Positions 39,716 through 53,546 of a stretch of 64,000 nt of DNA are shown piece after piece. Each line of letters starts with the position of its first letter. The first letter of the stretch is position 1. The notes below the pieces were generated by a model, which searched no databases, was not told where the DNA came from, and saw only the letters and a list, made by a program, of their open reading frames with translations. A program made the position numbers and the translations under genes. The stretch is taken from positions 62,001-126,000 of the forward strand of contig MCGO01000071.1 in assembly GCA_002104985.1 (NCBI GenBank), given 5' to 3'. The DNA is from Rhizoclosmatium globosum. Taxonomy: Eukaryota > Chytridiomycota > Chytridiomycetes > Chytridiales > Chytriomycetaceae.

Positions 39716-40256
39716 AATGAGAACCTCGGAGACGAAGCTCGTAATAGTAATGCTTGTAATTTGGTTCGTGGCCTGAGTGTTGTTGCAATAAGGTAAGCAA
39801 CAGATGCAGCAAGGCGACGAGAACCCAAATGACAAACCTGAGTGTTGTTGCAATAAGGTAAGCAACAGATGCAGCAAGGCGACGAGAACCCAAATGACAA
39901 ACTGGTAGATCTATTATATTTAGAACTTCGATAATAAGAGAATCATTTACAAACAAAAGAGAATTACCCTGAGTGTTGTTGCAATAAGGTAAGCAACAGA
40001 TGCAGCAAGGCGACGAGAACCCAAATGACAAACTGGTAGATACCAGTATCAAGAGGGGAGTCCCTTGCTTCTTATACACTCAAGGGAAAGGGAGAGATTT
40101 AAGGAATGATTAAATGGAGTGATTAAATGGACTTTCACTTGGTGTAAAAATAGTGGGAGGCACCAAGTGGACTGTGAGACACTGAGTGGACTGGAAACTA
40201 GAGAGAAGAAAGATAACCCGGAAAGGAATTGTAGAAGATAAACAGTATATCTCACA
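39716..40256 (-). repeat. 3' LTR of the copia element
   Basis: 541-bp direct repeat identical by eye to 48073-48613 (constant offset 8,357). It contains three copies of a 65-bp unit (39772-39836, 39837-39901, 39968-40032); two are adjacent and the third follows after 66 bp. Confidence 0.93.
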
Positions 40257-40270
40257 CACCCCCCAAGACC
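40257..40270 (-). promoter_or_regulatory. polypurine tract of the copia element
   Basis: On the sense strand GGTCTTGGGGGGTG directly precedes the 3' LTR, the expected place and composition for the plus-strand primer. The RT-RNase H stop codon lies right beside it. Confidence 0.85.
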
Positions 40271-41487
40271 TTATAGGGTTGATACGTCAAATTCCCCAAA
40301 TGCGTCTCGGCAGAACTCAAACTTGATCCAGCCCAGTCCTTTAGTCAGAATGTCAGCCAGCATTTTTGTGTCTGGCATATGTCCAACTGTGATCAAATGT
40401 TGTCTAACCAGGTCTCGGAGGAACATATACTTTACATCCATGTGTTTGGTTTTATGGCGTTGTGCTCCTTCCTCCAAATTGAAGACTGTGCCCTGATTAT
40501 CACACCAAAGTCGAGTGGGACCGTCTTGTGGGTATCCAAACCATGTGAGCATGTTGCGAACCCACACTAGTTCTTTTGCCACAGAACATGCAGCAATAAC
40601 TTCTGCTGATACAGTTGAGTCTGCAACAATGGGTTGACGTTTGCTGAAGCTCAGTACTGCTGATTTTCCTATTCGAACCACAGCCCCTGTGGTGGATCGT
40701 CTTGTTGCAGCATCGCCTGCCCAATCAGCATCCCCAAATCCTTCTAGTAGAAACTCCGCTGGGCTTTCTGAACGACGGTAGATAAGTCCATAGTTTCGGG
40801 TGCCATTCAAGTATTCCAGCAGTTCCTGAGCTCGTTCCCAGTGAATTCGACGCGTTTTGGTTGTGTGTCGTGCAAGTTTACCTACAGCTTGCTGAATTGT
40901 GGGCCTGGTGATTGTGAGATATTGTAGCAGGCCAACAAGTCGATAATAGTTCTTTCCTGTGAGGAACTCAGTATCTAAGGCAGACGGATCGTCTGTTGCG
41001 TCAAATTTGGAGTCGTCTGTCTGACGCCAAGCTGTACGGCGTTTTCCCGATTGATTCTCCAAGAATTCTGATAAGATTCCCTCAAGATACGCAGTTTGAC
41101 TCATTGATGAAGCTCCATCTTTGAATTGAAATACTATGCTGATGAATTGGTCTACACTTGGCTTAACAGTGAGTTCAAAGTGTTTTCCCAACTCCACTAT
41201 AAACAATTCCAATTCCTTCTCAACATCCTTGTCTGCTGCAAAGAAGAAATCATCTGCCCATGTGAGCACATAGATAAAATGAGTCCTGCCTTCCTTGATG
41301 ATTTCCTTCTTGAAGACTAACGGCTCATGTGGATTCCGAGTCATTCCTATTGATTCCAGAGCTCGATCTCGGTTTCGTTCCCACATGAGTGGAGCTTGTC
41401 TTTGACCATACATGGTCCGTAGCAACTCGAGAACTTTACCTCGGTCTTCTGGAGCCACTTCCATTCCCTGTGGGACTTTGTTTGGGC
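40271..41487 (-). CDS. copia reverse transcriptase (C-terminal part) and RNase H, 5'-truncated
   Basis: The frame starts in the array and becomes recognisable at KVPQGMEVAPEDRGKVLELL. It contains the late RT segment (MYGQRQAPLMWERNRDRAL), the catalytic box as YVLTWADDFFF (copia usually has Y-x-DD), and RNase H with DADWAGDAATRRSTTGAVV, VADSTVSAEVIAACS, CDNQGTVFNLEEGA and KMLADILTKGLG. The first 130 or so residues of RT, including the first catalytic Asp region, are missing and the array lies in their place. RT is also in the array frame that has a stop in every unit, so it is not joined to Gag-IN in this copy. Confidence 0.87.
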
Positions 41488-44400
41488 GGATTTTGCAGGC
41501 GGCGAAGACGGCGAACACACACCTGACGCAGCGGCAACGTTAGAAACGGATTTTGCAGGCGGCGAAGACGGCGAACACACACCTGACGCAGCGGCAACGT
41601 TAGAAACGGATTTTGCAGGCGGCGAAGACGGCGAACACACACCTGACGCAGCGGCAACGTTAGAAACGGATTTTGCAGGCGGCGAAGACGGCGAACACAC
41701 ACCTGACGCAGCGGCAACGTTAGAAACGGATTTTGCAGGCGGCGAAGACGGCGAACACACACCTGACGCAGCGGCAACGTTAGAAACGGATTTTGCAGGC
41801 GGCGAAGACGGCGAACACACACCTGACGCAGCGGCAACGTTAGAAACGGATTTTGCAGGCGGCGAAGACGGCGAACACACACCTGACGCAGCGGCAACGT
41901 TAGAAACGGATTTTGCAGGCGGCGAAGACGGCGAACACACACCTGACGCAGCGGCAACGTTAGAAACGGATTTTGCAGGCGGCGAAGACGGCGAACACAC
42001 ACCTGACGCAGCGGCAACGTTAGAAACGGATTTTGCAGGCGGCGAAGACGGCGAACACACACCTGACGCAGCGGCAACGTTAGAAACGGATTTTGCAGGC
42101 GGCGAAGACGGCGAACACACACCTGACGCAGCGGCAACGTTAGAAACGGATTTTGCAGGCGGCGAAGACGGCGAACACACACCTGACGCAGCGGCAACGT
42201 TAGAAACGGATTTTGCAGGCGGCGAAGACGGCGAACACACACCTGACGCAGCGGCAACGTTAGAAACGGATTTTGCAGGCGGCGAAGACGGCGAACACAC
42301 ACCTGACGCAGCGGCAACGTTAGAAACGGATTTTGCAGGCGGCGAAGACGGCGAACACACACCTGACGCAGCGGCAACGTTAGAAACGGATTTTGCAGGC
42401 GGCGAAGACGGCGAACACACACCTGACGCAGCGGCAACGTTAGAAACGGATTTTGCAGGCGGCGAAGACGGCGAACACACACCTGACGCAGCGGCAACGT
42501 TAGAAACGGATTTTGCAGGCGGCGAAGACGGCGAACACACACCTGACGCAGCGGCAACGTTAGAAACGGATTTTGCAGGCGGCGAAGACGGCGAACACAC
42601 ACCTGACGCAGCGGCAACGTTAGAAACGGATTTTGCAGGCGGCGAAGACGGCGAACACACACCTGACGCAGCGGCAACGTTAGAAACGGATTTTGCAGGC
42701 GGCGAAGACGGCGAACACACACCTGACGCAGCGGCAACGTTAGAAACGGATTTTGCAGGCGGCGAAGACGGCGAACACACACCTGACGCAGCAGCAACGT
42801 TAGAAACGGATTTTGCAGGCGGCGAAGACGGCGAACACACACCTGACGCAGCGGCAACGTTAGAAACGGATTTTGCAGGCGGCGAAGACGGCGAACACAC
42901 ACCTGACGCAGCGGCAACGTTAGAAACGGATTTTGCAGGCGGCGAAGACGGCGAACACACACCTGACGCAGCGGCAACGTTAGAAACGGATTTTGCAGGC
43001 GGCGAAGACGGCGAACACACACCTGACGCAGCGGCAACGTTAGAAACGGATTTTGCAGGCGGCGAAGACGGCGAACACACACCTGACGCAGCGGCAACGT
43101 TAGAAACGGATTTTGCAGGCGGCGAAGACGGCGAACACACACCTGACGCAGCGGCAACGTTAGAAACGGATTTTGCAGGCGGCGAAGACGGCGAACACAC
43201 ACCTGACGCAGCGGCAACGTTAGAAACGGATTTTGCAGGCGGCGAAGACGGCGAACACACACCTGACGCAGCGGCAACGTAGAAACGGATTTTGCAGGCG
43301 GCGAAGACGGCGAACACACACCTGACGCAGCGGCAACGTTAGAAACGGATTTTGCAGGCGGCGAAGACGGCGAACACACACCTGACGCAGCGGCAACGTT
43401 AGAAACGGATTTTGCAGGCGGCGAAGACGGCGAACACACACCTGACGCAGCGGCAACGTTAGAAACGGATTTTGCAGGCGGCGAAGACGGCGAACACACA
43501 CCTGACGCAGCGGCAACGTTAGAAACGGATTTTGCAGGCGGCGAAGACGGCGAACACACACCTGACGCAGCGGCAACGTTAGAAACGGATTTTGCAGGCG
43601 GCGAAGACGGCGAACACACACCTGACGCAGCGGCAACGTTAGAAACGGATTTTGCAGGCGGCGAAGACGGCGAACACACACCTGACGCAGCGGCAACGTT
43701 AGAAACGGATTTGCAGGCGGCGAAGACGGCGAACACACACCTGACGCAGCGGCAACGTTAGAAACGGATTTTGCAGGCGGCGAAGACGGCGAACACACAC
43801 CTGACGCAGCGGCAACGTTAGAAACGGATTTTGCAGGCGGCGAAGACGGCGAACACACACCTGACGCAGCGGCAACGTTAGAAACGGATTTTGCAGGCGG
43901 CGAAGACGGCGAACACACACCTGACGCAGCGGCAACGTTAGAAACGGATTTTGCAGGCGGCGAAGACGGCGAACACACACCTGACGCAGCGGCAACGTTA
44001 GAAACGGATTTTGCAGGCGGCGAAGACGGCGAACACACACCTGACGCAGCGGCAACGTTAGAAACGGATTTTGCAGGCGGCGAAGACGGCGAACACACAC
44101 CTGACGCAGCGGCAACGTTAGAAACGGATTTGCAGGCGGCGAAGACGGCGAACACACACCTGACGCAGCGGCAACGTTAGAAACGGATTTTGCAGGCGGC
44201 GAAGACGGCGAACACACACCTGACGCAGCGGCAACGTTAGAAACGGATTTTGCAGGCGGCGAAGACGGCGAACACACACCTGACGCAGCGGCAACGTTAG
44301 AAACGGATTTTGCAGGCGGCGAAGACGGCGAACACACACCTGACGCAGCGGCAACGTTAGAAACGGATTTTGCAGGCGGCGAAGACGGCGAACACACACC

Positions 44401-44838
44401 TGACGCAGCGGCAACGTTAGAAACGGATTTTGCAGGCGGCGAAGACGGCGAACACACACCTGACGCAGCGGCAACGTTAGAAACGGATTTTGCAGGCGGC
44501 GAAGACGGCGAACACACACCTGACGCAGCGGCAACGTTAGAAACGGATTTTGCAGGCGGCGAAGACGGCGAACACACACCTGACGCAGCGGCAACGTTAG
44601 AAACGGATTTTGCAGGCGGCGAAGACGGCGAACACACACCTGACGCAGCGGCAACGTTAGAAACGGATTTTGCAGGCGGCGAAGACGGCGAACACACACC
44701 TGACGCAGCGGCAACGTTAGAAACGGATTTTGCAGGCGGCGAAGACGGCGAACACACACCTGACGCAGCGGCAACGTTAGAAACGGATTTTGCAGGCGGC
44801 GAAGACGGCGAACACACACCTGACGCAGCGGCAACGTT
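41488..44838. repeat. about 56 tandem copies of a 60-bp unit inside the copia pol region
   Basis: Head-to-tail array of one 60-bp unit, 3,351 bp long. Across the whole array I see only four differences: one G-to-A at 42793 and single T deletions near 43280, 43711 and 44130. On the element's sense strand the frames read NVAAASGVCSPSSPPAKSVS, LPLRQVCVRRLRRLQNPFLT, or a third frame with one stop per unit. On the opposite strand one frame is open (ETDFAGGEDGEHTPDAAATL). 60 is a multiple of three, so copy number does not change phase, but each deletion does. No spacers, so it is not a CRISPR array. Confidence 0.95.
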
Positions 44839-47800
44839 TGCTGAATCTTCAAATCCGTCATTGCCCAGTATCTTACTGAATGCCGGCATAGTTGTGTTTG
44901 AGCGCAATGTACGTCGAGGTGCAGGTGTTGGAGTTGCAGGTGTGTCCTCTTCTTCTGATTCTGAATCGCCGTCTACAACATTAACATCCACTTGGCTAGG
45001 CGGTGTTGCTGTCGCTGGAGTTTCTGCTGGAGTTCCATAATCTGATGGTGTTGATGGTTGATCAAGGGATGGTGTTGGAGATAAGATTGCGTGAGGTTGT
45101 GTTGCAGTTGAAGATACATCTCTCTCCACTTCATTGATGACAACTGATTCAGATGTTTCATCATTCGTAAGCACCCCCCATGATCGTCGGCGTTCCAAGT
45201 TGTCTTGAATGGTTTCAGGGTCATGAGGAAATCCAGTGTCATCTCTGAAGTCAGACCAGCTGAGAGATTGAATAGGTGCAGAAAGAGGTTCATGAGTTCC
45301 GGGATGGAAGTGATCTTCCCTGAAATACACATCCCTTCCTACCATAATGGATGTGGCATCATTATCAACAGTAAGACATCGGTATCCTGGATGTTCCCGG
45401 CGAGGTTGCCATGGATAGTTGGAGTGGCCAATGTAGCGTCCTCGGACAGCACGTGGACTGACTTTCCCATCTATGTAGTTCTTGGGTAGTACACGAATGT
45501 ACATTGTCTGGAACATTGTCTTAAGATCGCGAACTGTTGGCTTCTTTCCAAAGAGTGCTTGATGAGGGGTGATAGTGTGATCACTGTGGAGGAAACTGTT
45601 GTAGATTTGGCACTGGTTGTTCATTCCATCAACCCAAAGATTGGTAGGAGCGTTTGCCCTTATTTGTAGAGCACGGTGTCTGCCCATTGCAATGCCATGC
45701 CAGCCTTCCTCCATACCCAAAGATTCAGGCTCTGCTGTACCAGTGTTGATGAATGACACACCATTCTCCTCACACATGTCCAGAAACCATTGAGGGTGGT
45801 TTTCACCACCTTTGTCCAGAAACCATGATTTCACTTTCTGTCCAGTTGTTCGTTCCAACCATCTCCAGGACCATTGCAAATGTTTTGCAGCTTTGCCTTT
45901 ACTGTCTACTCCAAACCCAAAGCGATACCCAAGTGCGTTTGGAACAGTGAACGATATCCAATATTTACTACCTCCAAGTGAGACATTTGAAAATACCATT
46001 AGATCCATAGTTACGACTGCCAGGAGGTCATCTGGGACATATTGTGCTCCTTTAGATCTAGAATGTGGTAAACGGGGCAGTTTTCCAAGAATACATGCCT
46101 CACAGGGACAAGACCCATTCACCAGTACTTCAGCATCAAGATCAAGACCATCCACAGCCTTGAGACGAAAAGTTCTCTCCAGCTGACCATCACCAATATG
46201 AGTGCGATTGTGCCAAATATGATTTTGAGTAGAGAAAGTCTGAGGCTTAGGTTTCTTTGCAGCAGCTAGTCCAAGATTGTTGGTTGGATTAACAGGTGAT
46301 TTGATCACAAGTGGAAAAAGTCCTTTGTCTCCAACACCTTTTGCAACTACAGTACGAGATTTGTTTGCAGGAAAGTGACCAATATTGACTGACATATCGT
46401 TGTGATCAAATAGCACATCAAACTTGTTCTTAGTTGTTATGTCCCAGACACTGAGAAGATTATGGTTGGCTGCAGGTATATACTCAATTGGAGGTGTTGT
46501 ATATATCTCAGAGATTGCTGTGGTGCCTGAAATTACTCCTTCTCTCCCAGGACCAACAATCTTTGCGCCGCTGATTCCTCCATAAACAGTGGCTGAGCGC
46601 GAGGATACATCAAACATTGGATCATTTCCAAGGGATCCAGTTGCTGCAGAGTCAACATTGACAGTTATAGTTTTGGTTGAGACAAGAGAGTAGGCATCAA
46701 TATCGTTGTTTATTTCGATGACCACAAATGCTCCTCCCAAGTTGCTGCCACCTGTATTTCTTCCTGGTTGAGCAACTGACTTGACCATCACCAGTGGAAG
46801 AGGCTTGCCTTGCTGATCCAGTCTCCCAATAGCCATAGTTTTACACGCAATAGCTGCTGCCGCTCCAGCAGCTGTAGAGAAAGTAACCCAACCAAGGCCA
46901 AGAGTCTTTCCTTGACCAAGGGACACTCGTCCTGTTGGACCAAATCGAGACATTGCATTCTTCACTGCTTCCTCAGAAATTCCAGGGGGTAAGTTTCTGA
47001 CAAAGACTTCATTGGGATCTCTATCGCGAGCATCACGATCACGTTGGCCACGGCCACCTGAACGCTGACCAGAAGTGACATGATGATGTTGTGACGATGG
47101 TTGCACAGTAGACTGAGAGGAAGTGTTTGCTTGAAGAGCTGAACCTACTTGACGAGTGTCATCGTCTCCACGTTGTGCAGCAAGCTGTTTGAGGAATGCA
47201 GATCTTGCAGCCAGAAAATCAACCATTTCCACAATAGTATTGCGAGGAGCAGCAACACCAGCATTGTCAACATTGCGACGGAATGAATCGACCAAGTCCA
47301 CAGCAGTGTCAGGATGAAGACCAAGACGTGCTCTTTCACCCCATCTTGTTTGAGTGACATTAATATCAGCGGCTGCTGGGAAACCATCCAAAGATAACTC
47401 ATACTGGACTTGAGCAAGTCTTTCCATGTATTGGAGTGCAGATTCATGAGATAGTTGCTTTGGGCGATCCATCAAAGCCTTTCGAGTATCAATACTAGAC
47501 GTGGTATGATGGTCAATTTCACGGAGAAAAGTTGTCCATTGTTGATGTGGCGTTTGAGGATTCGCTGGATTCACCACAAAATACTTTGCCAGATCGTCAT
47601 CAAGAAACTTCACCAGTCCACCACGAAGAATATCATTATATTGATTGTGAATCATAGTCTGAGTGTTGAGATCTTTCCAATCTTCACGAGCTGGGATTGA
47701 AGGTAAAGCTGGTTGGTAGTTGGCATCACCAGGGGCACCAACAGCTACCACAGCAGCAACTGCTGCAATTCGAGTTGCTGGGAATTCAGCCGCAGTTGGG

Positions 47801-47985
47801 GCTGGAAAATCAGTGGTAAAACGATCCATTCCCTTGGCATTGAGATGATTTGGCCGCACCATACCCTTTCCAGGTTCCAGAGCATTGAGTGCAAAACTGG
47901 CTGTCTGAAGGAATTTGTGAAAGTGAGTGGCTGCATTGGCGCGAGACAATTTTCCAGCTGGAACAGTGTTGGTTCGAGTGGACAT
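44839..47985 (-). CDS. copia Gag-protease-integrase frame, with an RRM in Gag
   Basis: Continuous frame from ATG 47985 for about 1,049 codons before the repeat array. Residues 1-310 are a copia-type Gag helical region (LMDRPKQLSHESALQYMERL). Residues about 320-405 are an RRM: RNP2 VFVRNLP and RNP1 LGLGWVTF; no CCHC zinc knuckle is seen. Protease motif is VDSAATGSL, with Ala where D-S/T-G is usual. Integrase has the HHCC finger (HNRTHIGDG ... CPCEACILGK), then the acidic core (VVTMDLMVF; SWFLDKGGENHPQWFLDMCE; PESLGMEEGWHG). A Pro/Ser/Thr-rich linker leads to the array. The frame continues into the repeats before losing phase at single-base deletions. Confidence 0.87.
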
Positions 47986-48057
47986 TGTAAGAAGAGAAGG
48001 CTGGAGTCGAGCAAAGACAAAGAGTAATCCAGCAAATAGAAGCGAGGTGTAGAGCTG

Positions 48058-48072
48058 TTGAGACTCTTAATC
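48058..48072 (-). promoter_or_regulatory. primer binding site, matches anticodon half of tRNA-Lys(CUU)
   Basis: Immediately inside the 5' LTR the plus strand reads TTGAGACTCTTAATC, which is the anticodon arm of lysine tRNA with anticodon CUU (GACTCTTAATC is conserved in that tRNA). A further GTAGAGC, as in the D arm, lies just upstream. The element RNA would thus pair with the 5' half of a cleaved tRNA, as known for copia and Ty5, which use initiator tRNA-Met instead. The comparison is from memory of tRNA consensus. Confidence 0.7.
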
Positions 48073-48613
48073 AATGAGAACCTCGGAGACGAAGCTCGTA
48101 ATAGTAATGCTTGTAATTTGGTTCGTGGCCTGAGTGTTGTTGCAATAAGGTAAGCAACAGATGCAGCAAGGCGACGAGAACCCAAATGACAAACCTGAGT
48201 GTTGTTGCAATAAGGTAAGCAACAGATGCAGCAAGGCGACGAGAACCCAAATGACAAACTGGTAGATCTATTATATTTAGAACTTCGATAATAAGAGAAT
48301 CATTTACAAACAAAAGAGAATTACCCTGAGTGTTGTTGCAATAAGGTAAGCAACAGATGCAGCAAGGCGACGAGAACCCAAATGACAAACTGGTAGATAC
48401 CAGTATCAAGAGGGGAGTCCCTTGCTTCTTATACACTCAAGGGAAAGGGAGAGATTTAAGGAATGATTAAATGGAGTGATTAAATGGACTTTCACTTGGT
48501 GTAAAAATAGTGGGAGGCACCAAGTGGACTGTGAGACACTGAGTGGACTGGAAACTAGAGAGAAGAAAGATAACCCGGAAAGGAATTGTAGAAGATAAAC
48601 AGTATATCTCACA
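48073..48613 (-). repeat. 5' LTR of the copia element
   Basis: Partner of 39716-40256, carrying the promoter end for the minus-strand transcript. The same three 65-bp subrepeats occur here at 48129-48193, 48194-48258 and 48325-48389. Confidence 0.93.
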
Positions 48614-49835
48614 CCCAAACCCCAGGCTCAACCCCAGGCTTAAACCTAATCCTCGTTGGCGTCTCCTCCCCCTCCTACAAATTCAACAAAATCCTCGCAA
48701 ACGAGACATACAACGACGCATCCTCCGCAACCCTCGCACTCAGCACAGACTCTACCGGAACCGGCCAACAATTCACATTCCCTCTCGGGAACTACATTTC
48801 CTCCATCTGGTACGCCTTTGACCTAAGCAGCGACGAGAAGACCCTCGTCGTGTCCGTGTACACAGACCACACGCCTCTCGCAGCCGTAACTTACTCCGTC
48901 TCGAGAATCGCAAATCGTCGTCGAGGCCCTGCACAGACTTTCGCGATCATCACCGGTTCTGCGCCGATTATTCCTCCTTTGAAGGATACGTCGAGCGGAC
49001 AGAAGGTGTTGGATCTTGTTGTTTCTGTTGTGCAGAAAGCTCCTGTTTGTGCGCAGACGTGTTTCGCGAAGTTGCCAGAGTGGAAGAGTGTGGTTACTGT
49101 TCAAGTTTTGACGAACATGTGTGCTAATTTGGGGGCTGATGTTGGGTTGTTTGTTACGTGCGTGAATGACTTGTGTGGACCTGCTAAGGATTTGAAGTCG
49201 AAGGATGATCTTTGGAAGACTGTCTCCGCTGTGAGTCTTTTTGCATTTTCTGCAGTTGTAGTAATCATTGCGACTAATGTATTGATATGCAGCTTAACTT
49301 GATTCCTGACAATTGTTCAATTTTGTTGAACAAGAAGGTTGTGTACTCTTTCAGCCAGAATACTGACCAGACTGGTATTATTGCAAAGGATGAGAATGGC
49401 AAGCTTGTTGCTGGTTCTGTTACAACCTCAACTTCTACCACGACTTCTACCAAGACAACTGGTACCACCACAGCAACTACAACTGCAGCAGCAGTTGTAA
49501 ATGCCACACCAGCTAGAACCACGACGATCGTCAAGACTACAGCGAAGGCTCAAACTAACATTGTAGTTAGCGGTGCATCTGAAACAATCATGTTCTCGAT
49601 TATCGGTTTTGTTTTCAGTGTCTTCATGGTCTAAGGGCCATTTCTACTTTTTCTATTGTTCTTTCTCTACTTCAGTAGCACATTTGTCTGAATAAGTTTC
49701 ATTCGAAAAATATACTTTTATCGTTAGAGAAAGACATGAAGAAAACGAACACCTAAACAAGGTTTATAAACCCAAAAAACTAAACCCATTGCCCTCCCAA
49801 AAAGCCCAACTCCCACTATATCACCCTCTAGCACT

Positions 49836-51657
<1,822 letters not shown>

Positions 51658-51778
51658 GTTGGCTGTTTGGTTGGTGGAACGAAAATTGCCTCCTTCAACA
51701 CCCTTGGTTTCCTAAATACTGTTTCCCAAAATCTTTCTTTATTAAGAGTGGTTGTTATTTGTTACGATGAATGTCTCT

Positions 51779-53387
<1,609 letters not shown>

Positions 53388-53546
53388 TGGACTGTTGTGT
53401 TTTGAGAGGAAGAATTCTCCGCTTATCTTCTTATTTGGACAGAGAACCAATCTTACAGATTCACCCTACATATACATTTATTTAATATATTATAATATTG
53501 TATTTCTGTCTCAATCTTCGTCCCTTGTTTTTTACCCGCAAAGGAG

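Larger units (their letters stand above)
39711..48618 (-). mobile_element. Ty1/copia LTR retrotransposon with CCCAA target duplication
   Basis: Full element 39716-48613 (8,898 bp), coding on the minus strand. LTRs at both ends, flanking CCCAA repeats at 39711-39715 and 48614-48618, Gag-PR-IN frame first, then RT and RNase H: the order of copia, not gypsy. The LTRs show no difference that I can find over 541 bp, so insertion is recent. On the sense strand the LTR begins TGTGAG; its outer end is TTCTCATT if the 5-bp duplication is taken literally, or TTCTCA plus two bases if canonical TG...CA ends are assumed. The coding region is broken by a tandem array inside RT, so this copy probably cannot supply its own reverse transcriptase. 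Confidence 0.93.
38659..49634 (+). pseudogene. Thr-rich secreted/GPI-type protein gene, disrupted by the copia insertion
   Basis: Exons 38659-38995, 39038-39715 | insertion | 48619-49230 and 49293-49634. Signal peptide MIISPAVILGLFVAQTPFAA, a Cys-containing module (CARKCFYDVAGSSSF, VVYCFDAHC, then IPIGCGVIV), a Thr/Ser tract (39169-39290), a Pro/Ala-rich linker, then after the insertion a beta-rich segment, a second module of the same design (CAQTCFAKLPEWKS, FVTCVNDLC, then IPDNCSILL), a second Thr tract and a hydrophobic end (FSIIGFVFSVFMV). The intron falls at the same place in both modules, so the gene grew by internal duplication. The reading frame is open on both sides and in phase when the element and one CCCAA are ignored. 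A cell-wall or surface role is likely from composition; exact function unknown. Confidence 0.85.

Noticed and set aside
39716..40256. Small frames inside the LTRs, such as one starting MSFGFSSPCC
   Set aside because: They come from the 65-bp subrepeats and are not part of the element's coding order.
41488..43280. Open plus-strand frame through the array (acidic 20-residue repeat)
   Set aside because: It has no start codon and no coding sequence outside the repeats; openness follows from a unit length divisible by three.
41488..44838. CRISPR-like array
   Set aside because: Units are contiguous with no unique spacers, and the array lies inside a retrotransposon frame.
41347..44861. Several long minus-strand proteins consisting only of 20-residue repeats
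   Set aside because: They are the same 60-bp array read in different phases after single-base deletions; no evidence that any is a separate gene.
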